Counted from the stretch's first letter, positions 1 through 4,998 are shown. The stretch: 5,237 nt of DNA from an uncultured Ruminococcus sp. (GCA_905202255.1 CAJKRH010000075.1:1-5237); one strand, 5' to 3'. Made by a program: numbers and translations. The notes: a model not told the origin generated them from the letters alone.

Positions 1-50
1 CCTTCTCCAGTGGGAGAAGGTGGCAGCCGTAGGCTGACGGATGAGGTGTC
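1..50. repeat. hairpin-rich end of a dispersed intergenic repeat
   Basis: Bases 1-8 and 13-20 pair perfectly (CCTTCTCC with GGAGAAGG, 4-nt loop). A second small hairpin follows, CAGCC (24-28) with GGCTG (32-36). I associate this kind of sequence with noncoding repeats in gut Clostridia, but that is from memory and unchecked. No coding frame with a ribosome site covers it. The element is probably cut by the window edge. Confidence 0.5.
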
Positions 51-108
51 AATAATGCTTATCTCTTTATCCCGTCATCCCACATACTTCACCCACGCCC
101 GCCTAACC

Positions 109-210
109 CCGTCTCGGCGATGCTGTTCAGATGTGGCTGCGCCACCCTGAACCCTCCTCTTCGGCAGCGAAAAGCGCGATAGGAGAAAAAAGTATCATTA
201 AGTATCTTTC
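109..210 (-). repeat. dispersed repeat, inverted partial copy of the central element
   Basis: The reverse complement of this block aligns along its whole length with bases 2366-2465, with only one or two small gaps and, by eye, roughly 80-85% identity. Shared landmarks are a pair of GATACTT direct repeats, ATCGCGCTTTT, a block around GAGGAGGGTTCAGGGTGG, and the GCCGAGACGG end. It contains a hairpin (GTTCAG at 125-130 with CTGAAC at 147-152, inner arms TGTGGC and GCCACC) matching the hairpin in the central copy. The open frame crossing it has no ribosome site and is treated as repeat sequence. Confidence 0.75.
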
Positions 211-230
211 CAGCAACCTGTGGTCGCCGG

Positions 231-304
231 AAAAGCATACCCCCCTGCCTTTTGAAACTGCCGCGCGATTTGCGGAAGTTCTTCTTGCAGGGGGATATGC
301 CTTT
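231..304. terminator. long hairpin downstream of the Lgt-family gene, possible bidirectional terminator
   Basis: The arms near 235-247 (GCATACCCCCCTGC) and 287-300 (GCAGGGGGATATGC) pair over about 14 bp with one mismatch. Inner segments around 255-264 and 272-281 (GAAACTGCCGC against GCGGAAGTTC) extend the stem with a bulge. The plus strand continues into TTTTTT, while the minus strand ends in TTTTCC. It lies about 50 bases past the stop of the minus-strand Lgt-family gene, so it may end that transcript. The long interrupted stem is unusual for a simple terminator; a small structured RNA or a repeat palindrome are alternatives. Confidence 0.5.
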
Positions 305-351
305 TTTCGGATGCTAATCGAAAAAACATTTATTTGGGGGAAAACGCAAAT

Positions 352-1119
352 TTAATTTTGCGACGGAATTCTTTTCCTGCTTCGCGAGATGATTTCATAT
401 GAGATGGCGCAGAAAATCAGGATAAGACTGACCCATTGCGAAGTCGAAAACAAGCCGAAAACTCCTCTTTCGATATCGCCGCGGAAAAATTCCGTCACAA
501 ACCGTATCGTCGGATACGCCGTGATATATATGAGACTTTCAGTCCCTTTTTTGCCTTTATTTCCGATAAAAATAAATAATTCCGTTGCAAATAAAAGAAG
601 CAGACATCCCGCTTCTATAAGCTGAATAGGCAAAAGAGGTATGCCGACAGGCACATTTCCTGCGGCGGAGCTGTATGTGTAGCTCGGAAAGCCCTCATGC
701 GGTATGCCGTAGCAACAGCCGCCGAAAAAGCAACCGACTCTGCCGAGTGCATGACCGAGCGGCGTGACGGTGGCAAAAATATCAAAAAAATCTTTCACAT
801 CAAGCTTATATTTTTTTACATAGATAAAAAGTCCCGCTATCCCGCCGAGAAGTCCGCCGTAGAAAACAAAACCGCCTCTTATCAGGTCGAAAATACCCGG
901 CTTTGTTTCAATTATCAGTTTTATTGAGACAAGCAGAAAAAACAGCTTTGCACCTACCACACCGCCAATCATCGCAAAAACACCGGAATAAACTATTTCA
1001 TATCGCTCGATTTTTCTTTTTTTGCAGATAAGTATTGCGACAATGGCGGAAACGGCTATTCCGAGAGCAAAAAATAATCCGTAAACCGAAAAATTCATTG
1101 ACAGATTGCCTTTTGGCAT
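352..1119 (-). CDS. lgt: prolipoprotein diacylglyceryl transferase family protein (variant Lgt)
   Basis: This is a 255-aa polytopic membrane protein. Lgt transfers diacylglycerol from phosphatidylglycerol to the lipobox cysteine of pre-prolipoproteins at the cytoplasmic membrane. Family signs are YGLFFALGI (13-21), GGFVFYGGLLGG (82-93), HALGRVGCFFGGCCYG (123-138), PIQLIEA (164-170) and RFVTEFFRGD (206-215), with about seven hydrophobic segments, which is usual for the family. The arginine at 127 matches the conserved GR of the signature. However, the usual N of GRIGN is C130 and the usual H of the HGG motif is Y87, as I recall for a clade of Firmicutes and Bacteroidota paralogues. The start at 1119 has AAAGGA about 12 bases upstream; an alternative ATG at 1098 (MNFSVYG) would begin nearer the usual family start. 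It is the distal gene of the minus cluster, separated from the preceding gene by a hairpin. Family is secure; activity as a true Lgt is inferred. Confidence 0.88.
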   Translation of the reverse strand: MPKGNLSMNFSVYGLFFALGIAVSAIVAILICKKRKIERYEIVYSGVFAMIGGVVGAKLFFLLVSIKLIIETKPGIFDLIRGGFVFYGGLLGGIAGLFIYVKKYKLDVKDFFDIFATVTPLGHALGRVGCFFGGCCYGIPHEGFPSYTYSSAAGNVPVGIPLLPIQLIEAGCLLLLFATELFIFIGNKGKKGTESLIYITAYPTIRFVTEFFRGDIERGVFGLFSTSQWVSLILIFCAISYEIISRSRKRIPSQN

Positions 1120-1152
1120 GGCTTACTACCATCCTTTCTGCTTTGAGAGTTT

Positions 1153-1186
1153 AAACGGGCTTGCGCGGAATATTGCAAGCCCGTTT
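1153..1186 (-). terminator. intergenic hairpin, terminator or attenuator before the Lgt-family gene
   Basis: AAACGGGCTTGC (1153-1164) pairs perfectly with GCAAGCCCGTTT (1175-1186) over 12 bp with a 10-nt loop. On the minus strand it lies just after the stop of the 106-aa gene and before the start of the Lgt-family gene. It is followed by only a short T run (TTTAAACT), so termination may be incomplete and allow some read-through into the downstream gene. Confidence 0.6.
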
Positions 1187-1206
1187 GCATTTTCATGATA
1201 TGCTAA

Positions 1207-1527
1207 TCAGGAAAATGAATTTTTGATTGAATCTGCCGCGGCATCCGCACAGATTCCGCAAAGACCGCAGGAAATGAAAAGTATTCCGCAGATAACCGTA
1301 GATACTATTCCGAGGATAAGTCCTGCTGTAGCAGCGCCGCTTGATGTACCCTGAGCTTTCAGTTCCTTGCCGCCCATGACGGAAAGAACAAGTCCCACAA
1401 TTGCAAGCGGAAGCGACGCCAGTATAAGAATCAGCGAAACCGTGAATCCAAAGGGACCGACGCAACCGAGTATCGCGCTGACAAGTGCTACGATATCAAG
1501 AATAAGACCGCCTTTTGCTTTTGACAT
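1207..1527 (-). CDS. small DUF4190-like multi-pass membrane protein
   Basis: This 106-aa protein is mostly hydrophobic, with segments near residues 8-22, 27-50 and 65-93. The pattern PLAIVGLVLSVMGGKELK (40-57), a short polar linker, then TAGLILGIVSTVI (67-79) resembles DUF4190 proteins, which have unknown function. The start is ATG at 1525-1527 because GGAGGA lies about 8 bases upstream; a longer reading from 1581 would add 18 residues encoded inside the preceding gene. A cysteine cluster, C87-x2-C90-x2-C93, with C80 just before, sits at the end of the last hydrophobic segment. It is the second gene of the minus cluster, 22 bases after the 41-aa gene, and probably shares its promoter. The DUF4190 assignment is by pattern only, and function is unknown. 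Confidence 0.8.
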   Translation of the reverse strand: MSKAKGGLILDIVALVSAILGCVGPFGFTVSLILILASLPLAIVGLVLSVMGGKELKAQGTSSGAATAGLILGIVSTVICGILFISCGLCGICADAAADSIKNSFS

Positions 1528-1549
1528 TTTAAAAGTCCTCCTTCTTTTT

Positions 1550-1675
1550 TTATATAAAAAGCATGTCCTGCTTTTTATCATTTTTCCGGGCGCTTTTTTT
1601 CTTGCTCAAAAGAAGTGCCAGCCCGAGCACACCCGTTACCGCCGCACAGGCGATAGCTACAAAAATTTTCTTCAT
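1550..1675 (-). CDS. 41-aa single-pass small membrane protein
   Basis: Reading the minus strand, ATG at 1675-1673 is preceded by a strong GGGAGGAA ribosome site and opens a 41-codon frame ending in TAA at 1552-1550. The product begins MKKIFVAIACAAVTGVLGLA, has one hydrophobic helix (about 4-23), then a strongly basic tail (SKKKSARKNDKK) and ends DMLFI. It starts about 37 bases downstream of the predicted transcription start of a perfect consensus promoter, and the next gene has its own ribosome site in the 22-base gap. This arrangement makes it a real first gene of the operon. I do not recognise a family. The shape, one helix plus basic tail, fits small proteins that modulate a membrane partner, but that is speculation. 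Confidence 0.75.
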   Translation of the reverse strand: MKKIFVAIACAAVTGVLGLALLLSKKKSARKNDKKQDMLFI

Positions 1676-1697
1676 AAGTTCCTCCCGTAAAATGATA

Positions 1698-1712
1698 GTA
1701 ACAAATTGTTAC
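1698..1712. promoter_or_regulatory. palindromic operator 1 (GTAAC-N5-GTTAC)
   Basis: GTAACAAATTGTTAC is a perfect palindrome with 7-bp arms around a central A. It lies at about +1 to +15 of the predicted minus-strand transcript, a typical place for a repressor. Two related palindromes lie in the same intergenic region. Confidence 0.7.
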
Positions 1713-1718
1713 ATTAAC

Positions 1719-1747
1719 ATTATAAAACCAATGTCGCAAAATGTCAA
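1719..1747 (-). promoter_or_regulatory. perfect sigma-A consensus promoter of the minus-strand operon
   Basis: On the minus strand TTGACA (1747-1742) is followed by a 17-base spacer and TATAAT (1724-1719), an exact match to the housekeeping consensus. The predicted start is near 1712, giving a leader of about 37 bases before the 41-aa gene. Such a strong promoter next to a palindrome suggests it is held down by a repressor. Confidence 0.85.
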
Positions 1748-1808
1748 GTAAGAAGAAGCACTTTTTTCGATTGGGCGGTCATTTTTGTATGGTTTAACAA
1801 ATTATAAG

Positions 1809-1823
1809 GTAACATTTTGTTAC
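1809..1823. promoter_or_regulatory. palindromic operator 2 (GTAAC-N5-GTTAC)
   Basis: GTAACATTTTGTTAC has 6-bp perfect arms and a 3-base centre. It lies between the two divergent promoters, about 111 bp from operator 1 and 70 bp from operator 3, centre to centre. A minus-strand TATAAT (1806-1801) adjoins it but has no good -35. It could be an auxiliary site for looping or cooperative binding. Confidence 0.65.
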
Positions 1824-1878
1824 TAATTCACAGATAACGGAGCAGGGCTTGCATGATTTACTTTTTTGCAAAAACCGC

Positions 1879-1893
1879 GTAACAATTAGTTAC
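1879..1893. promoter_or_regulatory. palindromic operator 3 (GTAAC-N5-GTTAC)
   Basis: GTAACAATTAGTTAC has 5-bp perfect arms. It covers the place where the -35 of the plus-strand promoter would be, with its centre about 33 bases before the predicted start. Binding there would block RNA polymerase, or could replace the missing -35 if the regulator is an activator. Confidence 0.65.
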
Positions 1894-1906
1894 ATATTGG
1901 CTTGCT

Positions 1907-1912
1907 TATAAT
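1907..1912 (+). promoter_or_regulatory. -10 box for the XRE regulator gene
   Basis: TATAAT at 1907-1912 lies about 60 bases before the ATG. No convincing -35 stands 16-18 bases upstream, where operator 3 is found. A weaker alternative is TAAAAT at 1915-1920. Confidence 0.5.
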
Positions 1913-1973
1913 GGTAAAATAATATAAAATATGTCGTTATTTATCGAAAAGCGGAAATGAGGAGTTGATATAT

Positions 1974-2180
1974 ATGGTAGGGCTTCGCGAGATTCGGAAA
2001 AAGAAAGGTTTAAGCCAGCAAAAAGTGGCGATGGATCTGAATATCAGCCGAGAGGCACTCTCCTATTACGAAAACGGAAAAAGAAATCCCGATGTTTCTA
2101 TGCTTATTGCAATGTCTAAATATTTTAATGTTTCGATAGATTATCTTATCACAGGTAAGGACTTTGACAGGTCGAAATGA
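1974..2180 (+). CDS. XRE (Cro/C1-type) transcriptional regulator
   Basis: This 68-aa protein is almost entirely one HTH_3 domain (about residues 4-60). The helix-turn-helix runs SQQKVAMDLNISREALSYYE (14-33), followed by the family-typical ENGKRNPDVSMLIAMSKYF and the closing NVSIDYLITG. There is no ligand-binding or protease-type extension, so it should act as a small dimeric DNA-binding repressor. I chose ATG 1974 because GAGGAG at 1959-1964 is 9 bases upstream; a TTG at 1965 would sit directly against that site. It is transcribed away from the minus-strand membrane-protein operon, and the shared intergenic region has three matching palindromes. It is therefore the best candidate for their binding protein and probably autoregulates. 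The protein family is secure; the target is inferred. Confidence 0.9.
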   Translation: MVGLREIRKKKGLSQQKVAMDLNISREALSYYENGKRNPDVSMLIAMSKYFNVSIDYLITGKDFDRSK

Positions 2181-2215
2181 AAAACGGCGATGCTTGCGCG
2201 TCGCCGTTTTTGTTT
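2180..2215 (+). terminator. intrinsic terminator of the XRE gene
   Basis: AAAAACGGCGA (2180-2190) pairs with TCGCCGTTTTT (2201-2211) over 11 bp with a 10-nt loop, followed by GTTTT. The stem starts at the last base of the stop codon. Its A-rich upstream arm could also allow termination in the other direction. Confidence 0.9.
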
Positions 2216-2326
2216 TACAATTTTCAGATGAAGCTGTATAAAAGCATCTTGCTCCGCCCGTCAGCGCAGGAACTTCCCCCCCAGACGCGCACCAAAACTT
2301 GAATACCCTGTCTCGGCGACGCTGAC

Positions 2327-2347
2327 ACACATGCTTCGCATATGTGT
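2327..2347. repeat. hairpin inside the central repeat
   Basis: ACACAT (2327-2332) pairs with ATGTGT (2342-2347) around GCTTCGCAT. It lies between the nested inverted arms of the central element and has no counterpart that I could align in the left copy. Confidence 0.45.
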
Positions 2348-2421
2348 TAATTCCCACGACGACCCGAAGATACTTTAAAGATACTTTTCTGTTATCGCGC
2401 TTTTGAGTGACCAAGAGGAGG

Positions 2422-2449
2422 GTTCAGGGTGGCGGAGCCACCTCTGAAC
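2422..2449. repeat. conserved 12-bp hairpin inside the repeat
   Basis: GTTCAGGGTGGC (2422-2433) pairs with GCCACC and CTGAAC (2437-2449), with one bulged T and loop GGA. The left copy at 125-152 keeps the same fold with one mismatch and a changed loop base, so the structure recurs between copies. Confidence 0.6.
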
Positions 2450-2585
2450 GGCGTCGCCGAGACGGAGTATACCAAAAGTCACATAAGGTCGTTCCTGCCT
2501 TATGTATCCTCCCTGCATCTTCCCACTCTGCTTTCTTCAAACAACCATCGCCCTCCGGTGCGAACATAGCGAGCGAACCGTCCAA

Positions 2586-2664
2586 CCGTAGCATAGCCAT
2601 AGCTACAGGTTCGAAACGCTTAAGCGCCGACTCGGATTCACTGCTGTGCCATGTCATGCTACGG
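2586..2664. repeat. long-range stem inside the repeat
   Basis: CCGTAGCAT (2586-2594) is a perfect inverted match to ATGCTACGG (2656-2664) and encloses about 60 bases. The right-edge copy retains most of the pairing and changes one G-C pair to A-T. Confidence 0.45.
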
Positions 2665-2790
2665 CGAACCTCGCGGTTTGGCTTTTGGTGTTGTTGTGGG
2701 GGAGTTTGTGCGCTGACGGGATGGAGTTATATTTTTTATTTTGGATGTTGACTATATGGGGGTATATTTGGTGGGGTGGGGCTTGCTGTT

Positions 2791-2826
2791 GCCGTGTGGA
2801 GACATGAAGCTACACTCCACAGCGGC
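2791..2826. other. hairpin upstream of the sigma-operon promoter
   Basis: GCCGTGTGGAG (2791-2801) pairs with CTCCACAGCGGC (2815-2826) over 11 bp with one bulge and a 13-nt loop. It is followed by AAAATCC. It could be a weak terminator insulating the promoter, or the end of a repeat. The stretch 2727-2790 before it shows only GT-rich sequence and no gene. Confidence 0.4.
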
Positions 2827-2827
2827 A

Positions 2828-2861
2828 AAATCCGCAAAGATGTTGCAAAAAATGCGGATTT
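2828..2861. promoter_or_regulatory. inverted repeat flanking the -35 box of the sigma operon
   Basis: AAATCCGCA (2828-2836) and TGCGGATTT (2853-2861) are perfect 9-bp inverted copies separated by 16 bases. The -35 box lies in the middle. Their centres are about 25 bp apart, so two half-sites on nearly the same face of the helix are possible. Confidence 0.5.
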
Positions 2862-2871
2862 ATGTTAAAAT
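2843..2871 (+). promoter_or_regulatory. extended -10 promoter of the sigma operon
   Basis: TTGCAA (2843-2848), a 17-base spacer and TAAAAT (2866-2871) preceded by TGT make a good housekeeping promoter with an extended -10. The predicted start near 2878 leaves a leader of about 100 bases. I see no clear ECF-type autoregulatory promoter. Confidence 0.65.
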
Positions 2872-2977
2872 TTTATCAGAAAACAAAGATTTTCCAAAAT
2901 ATATGCAACCACAACATAGAAAACATCGCTTATATGGGTGAAGGACCTTCAAATACCGTGGAGAGGAGACAGAAACT

Positions 2978-3538
2978 TTGGATGACAGCAGAATCGTTGA
3001 TTTGTATCTGAATCGGGATGAAACGGCAATCAAAGAGACCACTGAAAAATACGGCAGTCGGCTCCGGTGTCTGGCATATAGCATCGTCGGCGACAGGCAA
3101 ACCGCCGAAGAATGCGAAAACGATACATATCTGGAAGCATGGAATTCTATTCCGCCGCATGAACCGAGAAATTATCTTTTTGCATTTCTGGCGCTTATCA
3201 CCCGCCGCACTGCGTTTGACTTTTGCAGAAAACGCGACCGCCTGAAGCGGAGCGCATTCATTTGCGAGCTGAGCGCCGAGATGGAAGAATGTCTTCCGGC
3301 ACCCGATAATACCGAACTCCATATTGATTCCGCCGCGTTTTGCGATGCCATCAATAGATTTCTTGCCACACTCAATGCCGAAAAGCGCAATATATTTGTG
3401 CGCCGATATTGGTTTATGGATTCTGTCGCCGCTATTTCCGAATTTTACGGTATATCTCAAAGTAAGGTCAAAAGCATATTATTCCGAAGCAGAAATCAGC
3501 TTCGCAAATTTCTCGATAAGGAGGGTTATGAGCTATGA
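2978..3538 (+). CDS. ECF-type RNA polymerase sigma factor
   Basis: This 186-aa protein is a two-domain sigma-70 family factor. Region 2 covers about residues 5-88, with AEECENDTYLEAWNSIPP (43-60) and FLALITRRTAFDFCRKRDRL (70-89). Region 4 covers about 122-182, with INRFLATLNAEKRNIFVRRY and the HTH ISEFYGISQSKVKSILFRSR. It would direct core RNA polymerase to a small regulon. The start is TTG at 2978, set by GAGAGGAG at 2961-2968, 9 bases upstream; the nearby ATG at 2982 is in another frame. The last codons overlap the next gene by ATGA, so the two are translationally coupled. The sequence matches, from memory, a Clostridia-specific group whose members sit before single-pass membrane proteins. 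No N-terminal signal domain or extra C-terminal domain is present. The family is secure; the inducing signal is unknown. Confidence 0.93.
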   Translation: MDDSRIVDLYLNRDETAIKETTEKYGSRLRCLAYSIVGDRQTAEECENDTYLEAWNSIPPHEPRNYLFAFLALITRRTAFDFCRKRDRLKRSAFICELSAEMEECLPAPDNTELHIDSAAFCDAINRFLATLNAEKRNIFVRRYWFMDSVAAISEFYGISQSKVKSILFRSRNQLRKFLDKEGYEL

Positions 3539-4998
3539 AAGGCGATGAAATGCTTGACAAAATCGCGGGAATCGACCCCGCATATATTGAGGCGGCAAGC
3601 GTCGCGCCAAAAGCGGGCAAAAAGCGCATTTTACTCAGAAGATGCGGCATAATAGCGGCTTGTTTTGTCTTGCTGCTGCTTGTCGGTTGCGGCACATATG
3701 CAGTCAAGGAAGAAGCAAAGGAATATAATGCCGCGCTGGAATTTTTCAGTCAATATAAACTTTCCACAGAGGGACTCACCCGCGCGGAAATAAAAAAAGT
3801 CTACAGGGATATCACGACGGAATCTTTTTCTTATGATAAAACCTTTGAGGTGGTGATGGACAGCATGACCACGGAACAGATAGCGGGCGCCGAAATCCTG
3901 CAGGAAAAAATCACACAAGAGGATTTTAAAGCCATTTTGAATTATAGAAAACATATGGGTTATTATCCGTATACTGAAAAGAAAATTCAGTACAAATATC
4001 GCTACACATATAAAATAAGCTCATTTGGCTTAAAAGTGATAGATAAAGTTTATATTGAAAAGTATGATGGCGATGAGCTTATCTGGATTATGCCGGGCAG
4101 AAACGAAAGATTTGTTGAAATTTCTGATGGTTTGATGTTTTACGAAAATGCTACGGAACGCCATTCAAAATTTGCTTCGATAGTAAGGTGTGATAAAAAC
4201 GGAAATTCTCTTTGGCTCAGAATACTCTGGCATGGTTTTACCGAGGAATATATTCAAGCGATATTTGAAGATGAGGATGGCAACTATACGATAATCAGCA
4301 AAGGAGACTCAACCACTCTTTGCCTCAGCAGATATTCTCCGGATGGAGAGGAGATTCATGTCAATAAAATTGGTATTGGCAAATATGGCATATGGAATGT
4401 AATACGCTTGGGCGACGGATATGTAATTCAGCTCGGCAGTCATATTGGCACAACGGGTGGCGAATATTCAAAGATAGCAATGCTCGACCATGACGGAAAT
4501 ATCACCGATACATTTTCTTATGATTCGGATAATTATAAATATTATATCGAAGAGATGATAGAATTTAACGGGAAACTCTATATTTCCGGTTATTCCGTGC
4601 CAAAACTCAAAGACCATGACCAAAGCGGTGCATGGGGTGAGATTTACGGCGTATTGCATAGCTTTTATGAAGAGGGGATGTTTCTTGAGATTCCCGAAGA
4701 CAAACTTACCGAACGCCTGCAGGAAAACTATACGGCGATATTGCTCGTATGTGACCCGAATGACGGCACACCGAAAGAATTTTATTCGGTCAGAGGCTCG
4801 CTGGGCGGTAAACTTTCGAAAAAAGGCTCGGAAAGTCTCATGTGGGATGTAAAGGGGATTATGGCAGCGGAACATTCGCCAGCAACAAGCTCGTTTAGCA
4901 TTGCCGGAACAAGCTTTGTTTTCAGATATACCTTTGATGCCGCAGGCACACTGCAGAGCAGTGAAAAAACAGGTGAAATTGTGTCGTTTATAAAGTAA
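3535..4998 (+). CDS. single-pass membrane protein with propeller-like exterior, candidate anti-sigma/sensor
   Basis: This 487-aa protein starts at an ATG that overlaps the sigma gene stop (ATGA), with AAGGAGG upstream. Residues 1-37 form a short basic cytoplasmic segment (MLDKIAGIDPAYIEAASVAP, then KKRILLRR). A membrane helix follows at about 38-57, then a helical stretch at 60-140 with EGLTRAEIKKVYRDITT (79-95) that I recall as recurrent in Clostridia proteins beside such sigma factors. From about 165 to 350 it shows beta-rich repeats with Asp/Gly turns: EKYDGDELIW, RCDKNGNSLW, RYSPDGEEIH, LDHDGNITDT. These suggest propeller blades outside the cell. The coupling with the sigma gene makes it the likely membrane partner that holds or releases the sigma factor. 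No classical zinc anti-sigma motif (HxxxCxxC) is visible. LVGC at 49-52 resembles a lipobox. The role is inferred; the topology is fairly sure. Confidence 0.85.
   Translation: MKGDEMLDKIAGIDPAYIEAASVAPKAGKKRILLRRCGIIAACFVLLLLVGCGTYAVKEEAKEYNAALEFFSQYKLSTEGLTRAEIKKVYRDITTESFSYDKTFEVVMDSMTTEQIAGAEILQEKITQEDFKAILNYRKHMGYYPYTEKKIQYKYRYTYKISSFGLKVIDKVYIEKYDGDELIWIMPGRNERFVEISDGLMFYENATERHSKFASIVRCDKNGNSLWLRILWHGFTEEYIQAIFEDEDGNYTIISKGDSTTLCLSRYSPDGEEIHVNKIGIGKYGIWNVIRLGDGYVIQLGSHIGTTGGEYSKIAMLDHDGNITDTFSYDSDNYKYYIEEMIEFNGKLYISGYSVPKLKDHDQSGAWGEIYGVLHSFYEEGMFLEIPEDKLTERLQENYTAILLVCDPNDGTPKEFYSVRGSLGGKLSKKGSESLMWDVKGIMAAEHSPATSSFSIAGTSFVFRYTFDAAGTLQSSEKTGEIVSFIK

Larger units (their letters stand above)
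2252..2726. repeat. composite dispersed repeat element with terminal inverted repeats
   Basis: The ends are inverted repeats: CCCGTCAGCGCA (2257-2268) matches TGCGCTGACGGG (2709-2720) perfectly, with similar flanks (AACT-CCCC, ACCAAAA and an outer CTCC). Inside is a second inverted pair, CTGTCTCGGCGACGC (2308-2322) with GCGTCGCCGAGACGG (2451-2465), one mismatch. The part 2366-2465 recurs inverted at 109-210, and 2589-2718 recurs inverted at 5107-5236. No transposase, no clear target-site duplication and no gene with a ribosome site are visible. It fills the gap between the XRE terminator and the sigma operon. The best reading is a mosaic of noncoding mobile or structured repeats (MITE-like); independent neighbouring repeats are an alternative. 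Confidence 0.7.

Noticed and set aside
131..355. Open frame of 74 codons on the plus strand
   Set aside because: It overlaps the left repeat copy and the long hairpin, has no ribosome site, and its translation shows no protein-like pattern.
1193..1465. Minus-strand frame of 90 codons overlapping the DUF4190-like gene
   Set aside because: It is another frame of the same DNA. The competing frame has a clear ribosome site and a membrane-protein pattern.
1698..1719. Possible GlnR/TnrA-type site (TGTTA-CAT-TAACA at 1707-1719 overlapping operator 1)
   Set aside because: The spacing does not fit the TGTNA-N7-TNACA form, and the other two palindromes have the opposite arm order only.
2010..2414. 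Minus-strand frame of 134 codons
   Set aside because: It runs antisense over the XRE gene and its terminator, with no ribosome site; a shadow frame.
2407..2751. Open frame of 114 codons on the plus strand
   Set aside because: It lies inside the repeat element, has no ribosome site, and its composition (Arg-, Ser- and Cys-rich) looks like translated repeat.
2907..2930. Possible ECF-type promoter (CAACC then CG) for autoregulation of the sigma gene
   Set aside because: The match is too weak, and a much better housekeeping promoter lies just upstream.
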